From contig CALUMK010000019.1 of NCBI GenBank assembly GCA_944321735.1, positions 1-49,311 of the forward strand: a stretch of DNA of 49,311 bases, written 5' to 3'. This document shows, in pieces, positions 1 to 8,229 of this stretch; position 1 is the first letter of the stretch, and each line of letters begins with the position of its first letter. The notes beneath the pieces are model-generated. The model was not told the DNA's origin, did not search any database, and saw only the letters and a list, made by a program, of their open reading frames with translations. The position numbers and the translations under genes were made by a program. Source of the stretch: an uncultured Bacteroidales bacterium. Its GTDB lineage: Bacteria > Bacteroidota > Bacteroidia > Bacteroidales > P3.

Positions 1-240
1 GAACAACCTTTTGGTGTGAAGGCCAATCCGACAAGGCTTGTCGCACGCAACAGGTTGCAGGCCGCATTGTCAAGCACTGTTATCTTGGTAGAATGCCCGC
101 AGCAGAGTGGCAGTATGCACACCATGCGTTTTGCCCGCAAATATCACAAACGCTGTCTCGTGGTTTCATATCCGGAATACAATGATAAAAATGCGGGCAA
201 TGAATTATTAATCAATTTGAACCTTGCAAATGCCATTTAA
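1..240 (+). CDS. DprA/SMF-like protein, C-terminal part (5' end outside window)
   Basis: The reading frame is open from base 1 and ends with TAA at 238-240; about 79 residues are visible. The visible part has hallmarks of the DprA/SMF Rossmann fold: a RNR motif (residues 16-18 of the open frame), then ALSSTVILVE and a SGSMHT loop followed by an alpha helix and a second strand (CLVVSY). In classical DprA these elements bind single-stranded DNA and load RecA; stand-alone SMF-like domains may bind nucleotide-type ligands instead. The next gene starts 3 nt after the stop, so this is the first visible gene of a five-gene operon that ends with rtcB and prfH. That context suggests a role other than natural transformation, which is inference. 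A GTG at 16 could serve as an internal start but lies inside conserved sequence. Confidence 0.75.
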   Translation, partial: EQPFGVKANPTRLVARNRLQAALSSTVILVECPQQSGSMHTMRFARKYHKRCLVVSYPEYNDKNAGNELLINLNLANAI

Positions 241-243
241 GTT

Positions 244-723
244 ATGAAGAAAGTCTTGATATTCCCGGCACCTTTGCTCATCAAAGAGATAACGGCGGAC
301 CAACAGAATGATTATATGTTTTCATTGCTGAAGGACGAAATGGCTCTGGAATGGATAGGTGATTTCATAGAAGTCAATGCTTTGAATAAATCGGATTATT
401 GCGAGGAAGTTCGCAGGATGATTGCAGAACAGAAACCGGATTGGGTAATTGCCGCCGGCGAATCGGCTACGGCTTGTATCAACCTTCATCAGCAAAAGAA
501 AATCTTGATTAACCCCTTTGTGAAATGGGGCGATTTGAACAATGTCCCCGATTATGCCCGTCTGCATACATACGGTTTCTTTGGAGCATTGCCGGAACAA
601 GAAAAAAGCTATGAATTGTTTCAGGCCGTCTATCCTAATGCATCATGGTTTGTCAATGCTCCTAATTTGAGTTTGATTGATGTTAAAGATATTATTCGTG
701 GTATAATAAATTCTATGATATGA
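244..723 (+). CDS. Hypothetical protein with GxSxx (hydrolase-like) motif
   Basis: A 159-residue protein that I do not recognise by name. It starts with a short beta strand (KKVLIFPAPLL) and has a G-E-S-A-T motif in the stretch VIAAGESATACI (around residues 74-79), which resembles the nucleophile elbow of small alpha/beta-hydrolase-fold esterases of the YqiA/UPF0227 type, followed by a strand KILINPFV. No signal peptide or membrane segment. It starts 3 nt after the DprA-like stop and overlaps the next gene by 4 nt (ATGA at 720-723), so it is translationally coupled inside the rtcB-prfH operon. The hydrolase reading is inference from one motif and from size; a non-enzymatic Rossmann-like protein is equally possible. 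Confidence 0.6.
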   Translation: MKKVLIFPAPLLIKEITADQQNDYMFSLLKDEMALEWIGDFIEVNALNKSDYCEEVRRMIAEQKPDWVIAAGESATACINLHQQKKILINPFVKWGDLNNVPDYARLHTYGFFGALPEQEKSYELFQAVYPNASWFVNAPNLSLIDVKDIIRGIINSMI

Positions 724-1769
724 TTAGTCAAAACTTTATCGAAAGCAATTTCCCAAAAGGAAAATTGACATTAGTCGGTGGTCGTCCTAATATCGGCAAA
801 ACCTCCTTTGCTATCTCGTTGGCAATTAGTATGGCTGAGCAAAATCAAAGAGTTATTTATTTCTCCCTTGAAATGACTAAGGAGCAACTTATTAAAAGAA
901 TAAGGCTCCAAAATGAACAAATAGCAATAGGGGAAAATATTGTCATTGATGATATTTCTCAAGCCAAACCGAGTTATGTTCGCAGTCAACTCGAAACCAA
1001 ATCTTTCGATTACATTTTAATTGATTACATCCAACTGATGGAAGCAGATAACCAAGAACTTCCTCGTGAAGAAGTAGTATCGTCGATTGTATGTGAACTA
1101 AAAAAAATGGCGATAGAGTTGGATATTCCGATTATAGCTTTGAGCCAAACCTCTCGCAATGGTGATTTAGGAATCCGGTCTGGCGTTTTGGCTGAAATCA
1201 ATGTAGCTATTCTTTCCAGTCCTCCATCTAATCCATATCATCAACTGGTATACAAATCCTACATGGGGAACAATAGCCACATTACGCATTTCTATTTTGA
1301 TCCTGACACAATAGAAGTCATTGACTATTATGGTGACTTTTTATCATTCAACGACCTTCTGATTCTTTTTGCATTAGATCGGCCAAACATAGATAGTTTA
1401 AACATCAATATGCTGTTTGAGGCTAAAAAAAATCCTATAAAACATACATTCCCTCATTTGAATACAATACTGCACAATACATACGGACTCTTTGTGTTTC
1501 AGGAGCAATTGATGGAAATAGCACAATTTATAGGAGGATTTTCAGAAGAGGACAGTGATAAATTACGTAAGGTGATGGGCAAAAAATGTACAGATGAACT
1601 TGATAAAATGAAGCCTGATTTCATTCGTAACGCTGTTAAAAACGGATATACAGAGAAGCAAGCCAATAATTTATATCAATGGATGATTGATCGCTCGATA
1701 TATCTTTTTAAACGAGAGTCTGCTGAAAAATGCATAAAAGAATGGTTAGAACACATGAACAGTTTATAA
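720..1769 (+). CDS. Chimeric protein: DnaB-type RecA-fold ATPase fused to a DnaE-like segment
   Basis: A 349-residue protein in two parts. Residues 1 to about 203 match the C-terminal RecA-like domain of replicative DnaB helicases: Walker A GRPNIGKTS (21-29), FSLEMT (48-53), Walker B YILIDYIQLM (98-107) and a conserved ALSQTSR (140-146). The DnaB N-terminal domain is absent. Residues about 205-330 instead resemble the fingers region of the bacterial DNA polymerase III alpha subunit (DnaE): FNDLLILFALDRP, TYGLFVFQEQLMEIAQ (254-269), DKLRKVMGKK (280-289), LDKMKPDFI. The DnaE catalytic aspartates lie outside this region, so polymerase activity is not expected. The gene is AT-rich compared with the core genes. 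It overlaps the upstream gene by 4 nt and lies 7 nt before rtcB. Its role in an RNA-repair operon is unknown. Confidence 0.8.
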   Translation: MISQNFIESNFPKGKLTLVGGRPNIGKTSFAISLAISMAEQNQRVIYFSLEMTKEQLIKRIRLQNEQIAIGENIVIDDISQAKPSYVRSQLETKSFDYILIDYIQLMEADNQELPREEVVSSIVCELKKMAIELDIPIIALSQTSRNGDLGIRSGVLAEINVAILSSPPSNPYHQLVYKSYMGNNSHITHFYFDPDTIEVIDYYGDFLSFNDLLILFALDRPNIDSLNINMLFEAKKNPIKHTFPHLNTILHNTYGLFVFQEQLMEIAQFIGGFSEEDSDKLRKVMGKKCTDELDKMKPDFIRNAVKNGYTEKQANNLYQWMIDRSIYLFKRESAEKCIKEWLEHMNSL

Positions 1770-1776
1770 TGATTAT

Positions 1777-2976
1777 ATGACAGTTACAGGACAATACACA
1801 TCGGCAGAAATATTTACCGAAAACATTGAAGAAGCCGCCTTGCTGTGGGTAAGGGAACAATGCGACCATCCGGCTTTCGAGGGGGTAAGGATTGTGCAGA
1901 TGCCCGATGTCCATGCAGGTAATTCCTGCAATGTGGGCACGGCGTATCGAATTGGTGCATACCTTAATCCCGACCATGTGGGTGTAGACATCGGATGCAC
2001 CATATCCATGCACAGATTGTCTTCCGCAGTCGCACCGGAAGACTTCGCCTTGCTCGACCACAAAATACGTGAGGCTATCCCTACCGGTATGGAAATCTGC
2101 AAGAAAAACAGTCTGAACGAAAAGGAGCTGTTCCGCTTCCTAAACTCACAATATCAAAAAGCGCGTTCAGCAGTTCCCGACCTGATTAACGAAGCACCAC
2201 GCATAGACGCCCGCTTTGTTTCGGACTTTTGCCGCAGGATAAAGCTACAGGAAAGCATCTTTTATAAAAGTCTCGGCACGCTTGGCGGAGGAAATCATTT
2301 CATCGAATACGGTGAGGATGATAAGGCACATGAGGGATGGCTCACCATACATTGCGGTTCACGGAACGTGGGGGTTAAAGTGGCCAATCATTGGCACAAC
2401 ATCGCACAGAATCCGAAAAGAGCGCGATTCATAGGCTATCTGTGGGGCGATACGCTTAACGGTTATCTCTCCGATATGGTTGTGGCTCAGGCCTATGCCC
2501 TCTACAATCACCATATTATCCGCGACCGTATCTTCGCAATCTTGAAAAAACTCTGCAAGGCTAAATGCACGGAATCCATATTCACCACGCACAATTATAT
2601 ATCCGTTTGCGAAGAATATCCCATGCTGCGCAAGGGGGCAGTTGAAGCTGGAGAGGGTGAGCGGTTTTGTCTTCCTTTCAATATGCGCGATGGCATAGCC
2701 GTCTGTGTGGGTAAGGGAAATGCCGAATGGAACTGTTCCGCGCCGCATGGCGCAGGACGTGCCATGTCAAGAAATGCCGCCAAGAAGAATATCGGGATGG
2801 AAGAGTTTGAAAAGTCAATGAACGGCATATTCTCCACGTCGGTATGTTCCGGTACGCTTGACGAATCGCCACAGGCATACAAGCCGACGGAAGAAATATT
2901 GCGTCTGATCGAGCCGACAGCCGAAGTCATCACGATGGTCAAACCCCACTTGAATATCAAAGATATTCCCCAATGA
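1777..2976 (+). CDS. rtcB: RtcB-family RNA-splicing/repair ligase
   Basis: A 399-residue protein of about normal length for RtcB, the GTP- and Mn-dependent ligase that joins 2',3'-cyclic-phosphate (or 3'-phosphate) and 5'-OH RNA ends. The metal and guanylylation motifs are present: PDVH (43-46), DIGC (71-74), GGGNHFIE (170-177), HCGSRN (192-197), and [11 protein letters not shown], whose His324 corresponds to the GMP-linked histidine. Two motifs deviate from the housekeeping form: DIGCT rather than DIGCGM, and HCGSRN rather than HSGSR. This fits the PrfH-associated RtcB2 type, although that assignment needs a tree. It overlaps prfH by 4 nt (ATGA at 2973-2976), so the two are translationally coupled. 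The known function of such pairs is repair of nuclease-damaged rRNA in the ribosomal decoding centre. Confidence 0.93.
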   Translation: MTVTGQYTSAEIFTENIEEAALLWVREQCDHPAFEGVRIVQMPDVHAGNSCNVGTAYRIGAYLNPDHVGVDIGCTISMHRLSSAVAPEDFALLDHKIREAIPTGMEICKKNSLNEKELFRFLNSQYQKARSAVPDLINEAPRIDARFVSDFCRRIKLQESIFYKSLGTLGGGNHFIEYGEDDKAHEGWLTIHCGSRNVGVKVANHWHNIAQNPKRARFIGYLWGDTLNGYLSDMVVAQAYALYNHHIIRDRIFAILKKLCKAKCTESIFTTHNYISVCEEYPMLRKGAVEAGEGERFCLPFNMRDGIAVCVGKGNAEWNCSAPHGAGRAMSRNAAKKNIGMEEFEKSMNGIFSTSVCSGTLDESPQAYKPTEEILRLIEPTAEVITMVKPHLNIKDIPQ

Positions 2977-3572
2977 AAAAGTATATACAACTCACAGCCG
3001 GACGGGGACCTGTGGAGTGTGCCCGTGCTGTTGCGCTCGTCGCCCGCGAACTGTTGAAGGATTTTCCGGATGCAGAACTGGTGGAAAGCGAACCACACAA
3101 CACTGAATCGGGTTGCTATATGTCCATGCTGTTTCTTGCAGAATCGAGTCCTGCCAAGGAACAAGAGTGGAACGGTACTGTTCTCTGGCGTGCGACTTCG
3201 AATTCTTACCGCCCCGGTCATCCCCGTAAGAACTGGTTTGTCGGTGTGGAGTTTATTGAGCCCATTGCACTGCCGGAAGTATCCGGCAAGGATATTGTTT
3301 ACGAGACGATGCGTTCTGGCGGACACGGTGGGCAGAACGTCAACAAAGTGGAGACGGCAGTCCGTGCCACTCATCTGCCAACCGGGATTTCTGTCAAGTG
3401 CTGCACCCAACGCTCACAGTCGCAGAACAAAGAAATGGCACGCAATCTGCTTCTCCTGAAATTACAGCAAGCAAAAGATTCTGCCGCAGCATTGTTTCGC
3501 TCATCCAAATGGGGCAAGCATACTACACTCTTGCGTGGGGACCCCGTGAAAACATTCTCGGGAGCATTATGA
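2973..3572 (+). CDS. prfH: PrfH, peptide chain release factor homologue of the RtcB repair module
   Basis: A 199-residue protein carrying the class I release factor catalytic core: [17 protein letters not shown] with the GGQ tripeptide at 119-121, followed by [11 protein letters not shown] and [11 protein letters not shown], typical of RF domain 3. It is much shorter than RF1/RF2 (about 360 residues) and lacks their stop-codon-recognition region. The N-terminal 100 residues ([17 protein letters not shown]) match the PrfH-type layout. PrfH is thought to release the peptide from ribosomes whose 16S rRNA decoding centre has been cut, so that RtcB can reseal the rRNA. It is the last gene of the operon; no clear terminator follows before the convergent efflux genes. 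Confidence 0.92.
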   Translation: MKKYIQLTAGRGPVECARAVALVARELLKDFPDAELVESEPHNTESGCYMSMLFLAESSPAKEQEWNGTVLWRATSNSYRPGHPRKNWFVGVEFIEPIALPEVSGKDIVYETMRSGGHGGQNVNKVETAVRATHLPTGISVKCCTQRSQSQNKEMARNLLLLKLQQAKDSAAALFRSSKWGKHTTLLRGDPVKTFSGAL

Positions 3573-3726
3573 ATTGCCGCGGCAAATAAACACCAGACAC
3601 CTGAAATTTGTAATTCAAACTCGCTATTCTAATGTACTGTGACATGAAACAAAAGAGGGATTGTGCTTTATGTTTGTAACAGGCCTTACAGAAACTCATT
3701 TCCGTCTAAAATGAAATCATGGAAAT

Positions 3727-3849
3727 TCAATCGGTCTGTAAGGCATCCAGTTCATAACCGATATCCAGTTTCAGATGTTCATTGAAGTTACGATGATAAG
3801 TCAGTTTGGCGTAAAGCTGGTGGAAACTTTGTCGCTGCATCTTGTCCAT
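3727..3849 (-). CDS. Short 40-residue ORF, possible remnant of a deleted efflux pump gene
   Basis: Starts with ATG 9 nt after the stop of the membrane fusion protein and ends with TGA at 3727. In TolC/MFP operons this position normally holds the inner-membrane pump gene, which would exceed 3 kb. Only 40 residues exist here (start MDKMQRQSFHQLYAKLTYH) and no membrane segment is visible. I infer a truncated remnant or a new end created by a deletion near the junction with the rtcB-prfH operon. The 157 nt between this ORF and the prfH stop hold no gene; a 9-bp inverted repeat (gccttacag at 3683-3691, ctgtaaggc at 3736-3744) is the only structure seen there. Confidence 0.3.
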   Translation of the reverse strand: MDKMQRQSFHQLYAKLTYHRNFNEHLKLDIGYELDALQTD

Positions 3850-3858
3850 AGTCGTACT

Positions 3859-4740
3859 TTATTGAATGATGGTTACCCTTGCTCCATCCGTGAGCCCGTA
3901 ACTTCCCGTGGCAACGATAAGTTCTCTGGGCGAGAGTATCGGCGAAAGGATTTCGATGCTGTCTGTTGTGCTGTTTCCGATGCTTACCGGAACTTTCGCG
4001 GCGGTGCTATCCTTGGCGAGCCGCATCACCCAATGTTCCGCCAGCGTTTCGTCGCTCTGCACGGCTGACTTGGGCAATATGGTTATTCCCGCTGAGATGT
4101 TTCGGGAGGTGAAGATGGCTTTCACGTTCATCCCTTCGGGAAGGAATGGCGCTTCGGCGATGGCTACGACCCGCTCCGATTGGGATGCGGTGTTCATCAC
4201 CGCCAACGGGGATTGGACGGTGGCCGTGAGGTGTGCGCCGTCGGGAAGTTCCAATGTACAACGGCTTCCAGCCCTGGCATACGCCCGTTGCTCATAGGGT
4301 ACGTTTATTTCAAACACAAGGCTTGCCGTGTCAACGAGGGTGCAAAGCGTTGTGCCTTCCGCTGCGTAGCTTCCTGGCTGGGCCTGCACATCGAGTACAA
4401 TACCGTCCCTTTCGGCTGTTATGTCAATGAGGTTTTCATTGATCCCCAATGCGTGTTGCTCCTTGCTCTCCAATCGGTAAAGAATTTGCCCCGCCTGAAC
4501 CCTTGTGCCGGGCTTCACCTGTACATCCGTGACGAATGACGCTATCGGGGACGTAACGGTCGTTTTACATTGATAGGATGTGGTAGCCATGAGGACGGTT
4601 TCTTGTGGAATACATCCACGGACAGGGTGCGTCAAGGTTACTTCCGTGGCAGGTTCGGTTCCAGATGCCTGTTCTGTCTGCCCGTCGCTACAAGCGGTCA
4701 GGCAAAGATATGCCAACCATAAAATGAGTATCGTCTTCAT
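3859..4740 (-). CDS. Periplasmic membrane fusion (adaptor) lipoprotein of an efflux system
   Basis: A 293-residue protein with a lipoprotein signal peptide (ILWLAYLCLTAC, lipid-modified Cys at residue 17). It contains the HlyD/RND adaptor pattern: a first half-lipoyl stretch (VTSPIASFVTDVQVKPGTRVQAGQ), a very short hairpin, the second half-lipoyl stretch (ITAERDGIVLDVQAQPGSYA) and a beta-barrel region with LVFEINVPYE. It would bridge an inner-membrane pump and a TolC-like outer-membrane channel. It lies 11 nt downstream of the frameshifted TolC-like gene, in the same operon. The pump gene itself is missing downstream. Substrate cannot be inferred. The protein is shorter than most adaptors because the coiled-coil hairpin is nearly absent. 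Confidence 0.8.
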   Translation of the reverse strand: MKTILILWLAYLCLTACSDGQTEQASGTEPATEVTLTHPVRGCIPQETVLMATTSYQCKTTVTSPIASFVTDVQVKPGTRVQAGQILYRLESKEQHALGINENLIDITAERDGIVLDVQAQPGSYAAEGTTLCTLVDTASLVFEINVPYEQRAYARAGSRCTLELPDGAHLTATVQSPLAVMNTASQSERVVAIAEAPFLPEGMNVKAIFTSRNISAGITILPKSAVQSDETLAEHWVMRLAKDSTAAKVPVSIGNSTTDSIEILSPILSPRELIVATGSYGLTDGARVTIIQ

Positions 4741-4751
4741 ATCGTTTCAGT

Positions 4752-6043
4752 TTAATAATTCCAATAATTATAAGTAGCCACGACAAGCTGTCTGTTTGTG
4801 TTGAGCAGAAGGCAATCCCTTTCTGCCTGTATCTTGTTGCGCAGGACAGTGATGTAATCCAGTACGGACATTTGCCCGGCTTCCACTTCTTTGGCGTAGG
4901 CTGACAAAACCTCGTCATATCTGGCAAGCTGCCGCTCCAAGGCGACTGCCCGTTGGTCATACTTGTCCAGTTCGGAGAGGCATTGCCGGATACGCATTTG
5001 TCTTTGGTATTCGGCATTTTCCTTATATGCCCGTATGCTTTGTTGCTGCCTCTCGGCCTGATGCTCCTTCCACCGCTTCTGTCTGCCATCGAATATCGTC
5101 CAACGGAAGGTCAGCCCTGCGCTCATGCCGAAATGCCTGTACCATCCGGCATAGTCGCTCACTTGCATACCGCCATTTACAAACAAGTCCAGTCGGGGCT
5201 TGTATTGCAGATTGAACGAACGCAGCGATGCCACAGTGTTCAGGCTGTCCAACCGATATTGTTCAGTGAAAAGACTACTGTCATATAAATCAGGTGTGCG
5301 CTGTTTCACGCCGATATTTGCTAAAGCCACGTTTGCCGTATCCTCAATGCGCACAGCAGGTTCAGGTCCATCAGGTGTGTATGGTAAGATTGCAGGGACG
5401 AAAGGCGCAATTCCTCGTTGGCCTCCCGCTCAATGGCAAGCAGCTGCAGGTCTGATTCCTTTGTCAATCCGTTTTTCACCAGACACCCGACTATTTCTTC
5501 TTGCCGCATGAGCACCGCACCTACGGAATCCGCAAATGCCGCTTGAGTCTGGTCGAGAAGGCAAAGAAGGTATTGTTCCGTAACAGTACGTTCCAGCTGA
5601 TGCTCCTCCAAGCGGATGTGATTGCGGATAATTTCTGTGTTTATCCGCGACTGCTCCTGCGCCACCTTGTAGGAAGACTTGCCCAGCAAAGGCTGTGTCC
5701 AGGTTACCCCTGCGTGTAGGAATCCGCTGCTTTCGCCAAGGTCATATCCATAATAATCCGTGGCGTTATGTGCGTTCCATTGGAAAGAAGTCCTTCCTCC
5801 GTCTTTGGATACAATCGGTACAAATAGATAATCCCCGTTCACCTCCAGCCGGGAATGACGGTACATTGCTTTCAGCCGCTGCAACTCATCCTGTTCCATT
5901 TGCATCTGGTTGCGGTAATCATTCAGCAGCGGACTGTTCCGTTTAGCAGCCTCCATGTAATAAGAGAGAGAATGCTCTTGCCCTTGTCCGTATGCAATGA
6001 CGCCCCAAACGGAAAATGTCAGAAGTAATGCTATACGTTTCAT
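4752..6043 (-). pseudogene. TolC-family outer membrane efflux protein, frameshifted
   Basis: Two overlapping minus-strand frames together form one TolC-like protein of about 430 residues. The first part begins at 6043 with a signal peptide (MKRIALLLTFSVWGVIAYGQ) and runs in one frame to about 5350, where the expected sequence LNLLC is followed by ALRIRQTWL and a stop. The other frame continues with IEDTANVALANIG, the natural continuation, so one base is missing around 5348-5352. The second part has the usual C-terminal helices (LNTVASLRSFNLQYKPRLDLF, QMSVLDYITVLRNKIQAERD) and ends at 4752. It is either a true pseudogene or a sequencing/assembly error. ATG at 6043 was chosen over an upstream extension because it starts the signal peptide. 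Confidence 0.82.
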
Positions 6044-6060
6044 GTTCAGCTCTTTTCCGG

Positions 6061-6068
6061 CAAAAGTA
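6061..6068 (-). promoter_or_regulatory. Candidate -7 box for the efflux operon
   Basis: On the minus strand this reads TACTTTTG, matching the Bacteroidetes -7 consensus TAnnTTTG, 17 nt upstream of the TolC-like ATG. No clear TTTG -33 element is visible. Confidence 0.4.
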
Positions 6069-6395
6069 TAATGCGAGTTTGGGGAAAGTTTGAAGATAGG
6101 ATAAAGGGACAATCCTATATCTATGACTAAAGGGCACATCCCTTGGAAGATATTGCAATGGATGGTTTGTCGATGCCGATTCTCCAAATGATCGAATAAC
6201 CGATGCACCTCAGCTTGTGCGGGTCGAGTATCTGCGATTAGGTAAGGTTTATCTTGACAATCTGCTTCCTTTTTCTTTTTTCACAAAAACGGTTGGGACA
6301 ATATTCCGGGATACCCTTTGTTTTTTGCCCGTGCATACCGGGTACTGGTGGAAAAAGCGTAGCTTTGCTCCCGGTTTCCCGGCGTGTTTGCGGAA
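6069..6395. other. Intergenic region with no recognisable gene
   Basis: This stretch separates the divergent efflux operon and the DUF3089 lipoprotein gene. I see only very short frames, no tRNA-like fold and no strong hairpin. Confidence 0.5.
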
Positions 6396-6422
6396 TATCT
6401 TTGAATTTGTTGAATATCTTTG
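6396..6422 (+). promoter_or_regulatory. Two tandem TATCTTTG boxes upstream of the DUF3089 lipoprotein gene
   Basis: TATCTTTG occurs at 6396-6403 and again at 6415-6422 as part of the direct repeat GAATATCTTTGAAT, 19 bp apart. Both match the Bacteroidetes -7 consensus. If transcription starts a few bases after the second box, ATG 6426 would be almost leaderless, which favours ATG 6438 as the translation start. Confidence 0.5.
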
Positions 6423-6437
6423 AATATGAGTGGAATC

Positions 6438-7442
6438 ATGTCTTTCCGGCGGTTTCTTGTCCCGGTTCTCTGCCTTGCCTTTGCAGCTTGCGCGAGCCAT
6501 CATGTTCCGGAATATTGTCCGGATGCGCCGGATTACGCTTCTGCTTCCATGTGGTACCGGCCTGTGGATTCCGCCTCTTCGGATTCGAAGCCGGCGGACG
6601 TGTTTTATGTGCTGCCTACCTGCGTGTGGTCGTGGAAGACATCCGACGGGCAGGAATGCTTCTACATGGATGTGCACGACTCCGCGCAAAGAGCCTTGGT
6701 CGAAGGCTCGAACCTTCTGGCTTCGGCCTTGTTCAGTCCTTTTTGCAATTTCTATTCCCCTTATTACCGGCAGATTACCATGGATTCCTGGTTCGAGCCG
6801 GAAGAAGAGATAAACCGGCGTTACGCTTTGGCGCACCAGGATGTGGTGGCTGCGTTCCGTTACTACATGGAACATTTCAACGGGGGAAAGCCGTTCTTCC
6901 TGGCCGGGCATAGCCAGGGCGGCAAGGCCGTGATAGAGTTGCTGAAGCATACGCTTACCGATGCCGAGCGGGAACGTCTGGTGGCGGCATACGTTTTCGG
7001 CTATTCCGTCAGCGAAGCCGAACTGGCGGAATTCCCGGCACTGGAACCGGCGCAAGCTGCCGATGACTGCGGCGTGGTGATTTGCTACAACTCGGTTTCG
7101 CGCCCCGAGGCCTGTTCGGAATTGTTCAAAGACAATGTGGTTTGCATCAATCCGGTGAACTGGAGGACGGATTCGGTTTACGCGCCGTCTTCCCGGCATG
7201 CGGGGGCTGTGTTCTTCGATGCCCAGGGCAGGGCGGATACCTTGTTCCATGCGCTTGGCGTGAAGGTTCGCCCCGATTTGCATACGCTTCTGATTGACGG
7301 CTTGGTGGATGAAGACTATTTTATACCCTCCATTTCCTCGCTTTTCCCCTTGGGCAATTACCATGTGCAGGAAATAAATCTCTATTTCTTGGATTTGCAG
7401 AAGAATATCGCGCAGCGTATCGCCGTCTGGCAAGCCCGCTAA
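6438..7442 (+). CDS. DUF3089-type lipoprotein with alpha/beta-hydrolase motif
   Basis: A 334-residue protein with a lipoprotein signal (FLVPVLCLAFAAC), so it is probably anchored in a membrane facing the periplasm or the cell surface. It resembles DUF3089 proteins: an N-terminal DVFYVLPT, then FSPFCNFYSPYYRQ, and a nucleophile-elbow motif FLAGHSQGG around residues 153-161, typical of alpha/beta-hydrolase lipases and esterases. A late GNYHVQEINLYF stretch follows the family pattern. Substrate is unknown. In-frame ATGs exist at 6420, 6426 and 6438; I chose 6438 because it directly precedes the positively charged n-region of the signal peptide and because the second -7 box covers the earlier ATG. 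Confidence 0.8.
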   Translation: MSFRRFLVPVLCLAFAACASHHVPEYCPDAPDYASASMWYRPVDSASSDSKPADVFYVLPTCVWSWKTSDGQECFYMDVHDSAQRALVEGSNLLASALFSPFCNFYSPYYRQITMDSWFEPEEEINRRYALAHQDVVAAFRYYMEHFNGGKPFFLAGHSQGGKAVIELLKHTLTDAERERLVAAYVFGYSVSEAELAEFPALEPAQAADDCGVVICYNSVSRPEACSELFKDNVVCINPVNWRTDSVYAPSSRHAGAVFFDAQGRADTLFHALGVKVRPDLHTLLIDGLVDEDYFIPSISSLFPLGNYHVQEINLYFLDLQKNIAQRIAVWQAR

Positions 7443-7470
7443 TCCCTCTCGGCAATATGCGGAAAAAGTG

Positions 7471-7478
7471 TATTTTTG
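7471..7478 (+). promoter_or_regulatory. Candidate -7 box for the toxin-antitoxin pair
   Basis: TATTTTTG matches TAnnTTTG, about 90 nt upstream of the antitoxin start. No -33 TTTG is seen at the proper distance. Confidence 0.35.
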
Positions 7479-7568
7479 TACTGGAAGTGGGGAAATAGTA
7501 GTATCCTGTATCTATGCTGTTGTGTGTAATGGAGGGGATACGGGTGTGTTTTACGAAAGGAGGAGAGA

Positions 7569-7787
7569 ATGCAGCCGACCGTTTTTAATGAGGCTCAACA
7601 AGAGCTTCTGGACATGTTGTCTTTTGTAAAGAATCCGAAAATGTTGACCCAATTGAAGCAGGTCGTTTCTGATTATTTTGCATGTCAGGCACAGGAGGAG
7701 ATAGACCGGATGTGGGAATCTGGCGAATTGACGGAGGATAAAGTGGAAGGTTTCAAGAAATTGCATGAACGGACTCCGTATCATTGA
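7569..7787 (+). CDS. Putative antitoxin of a PIN-domain toxin
   Basis: A 72-residue, acidic, probably helical protein (QQELLDMLSFVKNPKMLTQLK, then EEIDRMWESGELTEDKVEGFKKLHE). It directly precedes a PIN-domain gene whose ORF could overlap it, the standard layout of a VapBC-like pair. No classical AbrB, RHH or Phd motif can be seen, so antitoxin status rests on size, position and partner. An unusually good Shine-Dalgarno sequence (AGGAGG at 7559-7564) precedes the ATG; such sequences are rarely prominent in Bacteroidetes. Confidence 0.6.
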   Translation: MQPTVFNEAQQELLDMLSFVKNPKMLTQLKQVVSDYFACQAQEEIDRMWESGELTEDKVEGFKKLHERTPYH

Positions 7788-7794
7788 TAAGCCG

Positions 7795-8214
7795 ATGCAA
7801 AATATTGTTCTTGATATGAACAGTTTGATAATTGCTGTTTCGTCCCGTAGCCTTTACCATAAGGTCTGGCAGTCTTTCTTGAACGGGCATTATACCTTGT
7901 GTGTTTCCAATGATATTGTTGAAGAATATTACGAAGTGATTGCTCGGAATATAAATCCTCGTGTGGCGGAAGCCATTGTATATACGATTCTTTCACGGGA
8001 GAATGTAAAGAGATTGGATCCGCATTATCGATTCCATTTGATTTGTTCGGATGAAGATGATAACAAATTTGTGGATTGCGCTATTGCGGCCAATGCGCGA
8101 TATATTGTGACAGAAGACAGGCATTTCGATGTGTTGAAGCAAGTGAAGTTCCCTGTCGTGGATGTGATAGGCATTGAAGATTTTGCACGACAGTTGGAAG
8201 TTTTGGAAAGATAA
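7795..8214 (+). CDS. PIN-domain putative toxin (COG1569-like, VapC-type)
   Basis: A 139-residue protein with PIN nuclease features: the first acidic residue in NIVLDMNSLI (Asp7), CVSNDIVEEYYEV in the middle, SDEDDNKFVDCAIAANARYIVT with the clustered acidic residues, and EDRHFDVL near the C-terminus. This matches the family annotated as putative toxin-antitoxin system toxin, PIN family; such proteins are Mg-dependent RNases. ATG 7795 lies 7 nt after the antitoxin stop; an alternative ATG at 7765 would overlap the antitoxin by 23 nt and add ten non-conserved residues. Confidence 0.8.
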   Translation: MQNIVLDMNSLIIAVSSRSLYHKVWQSFLNGHYTLCVSNDIVEEYYEVIARNINPRVAEAIVYTILSRENVKRLDPHYRFHLICSDEDDNKFVDCAIAANARYIVTEDRHFDVLKQVKFPVVDVIGIEDFARQLEVLER

Positions 8215-8229
8215 AAACAATAAAATTAT

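Noticed and set aside
6249-7433. 394-residue minus-strand open frame
   Set aside because: Antisense to the DUF3089 lipoprotein gene, which has signal peptide and GHSQGG motif.
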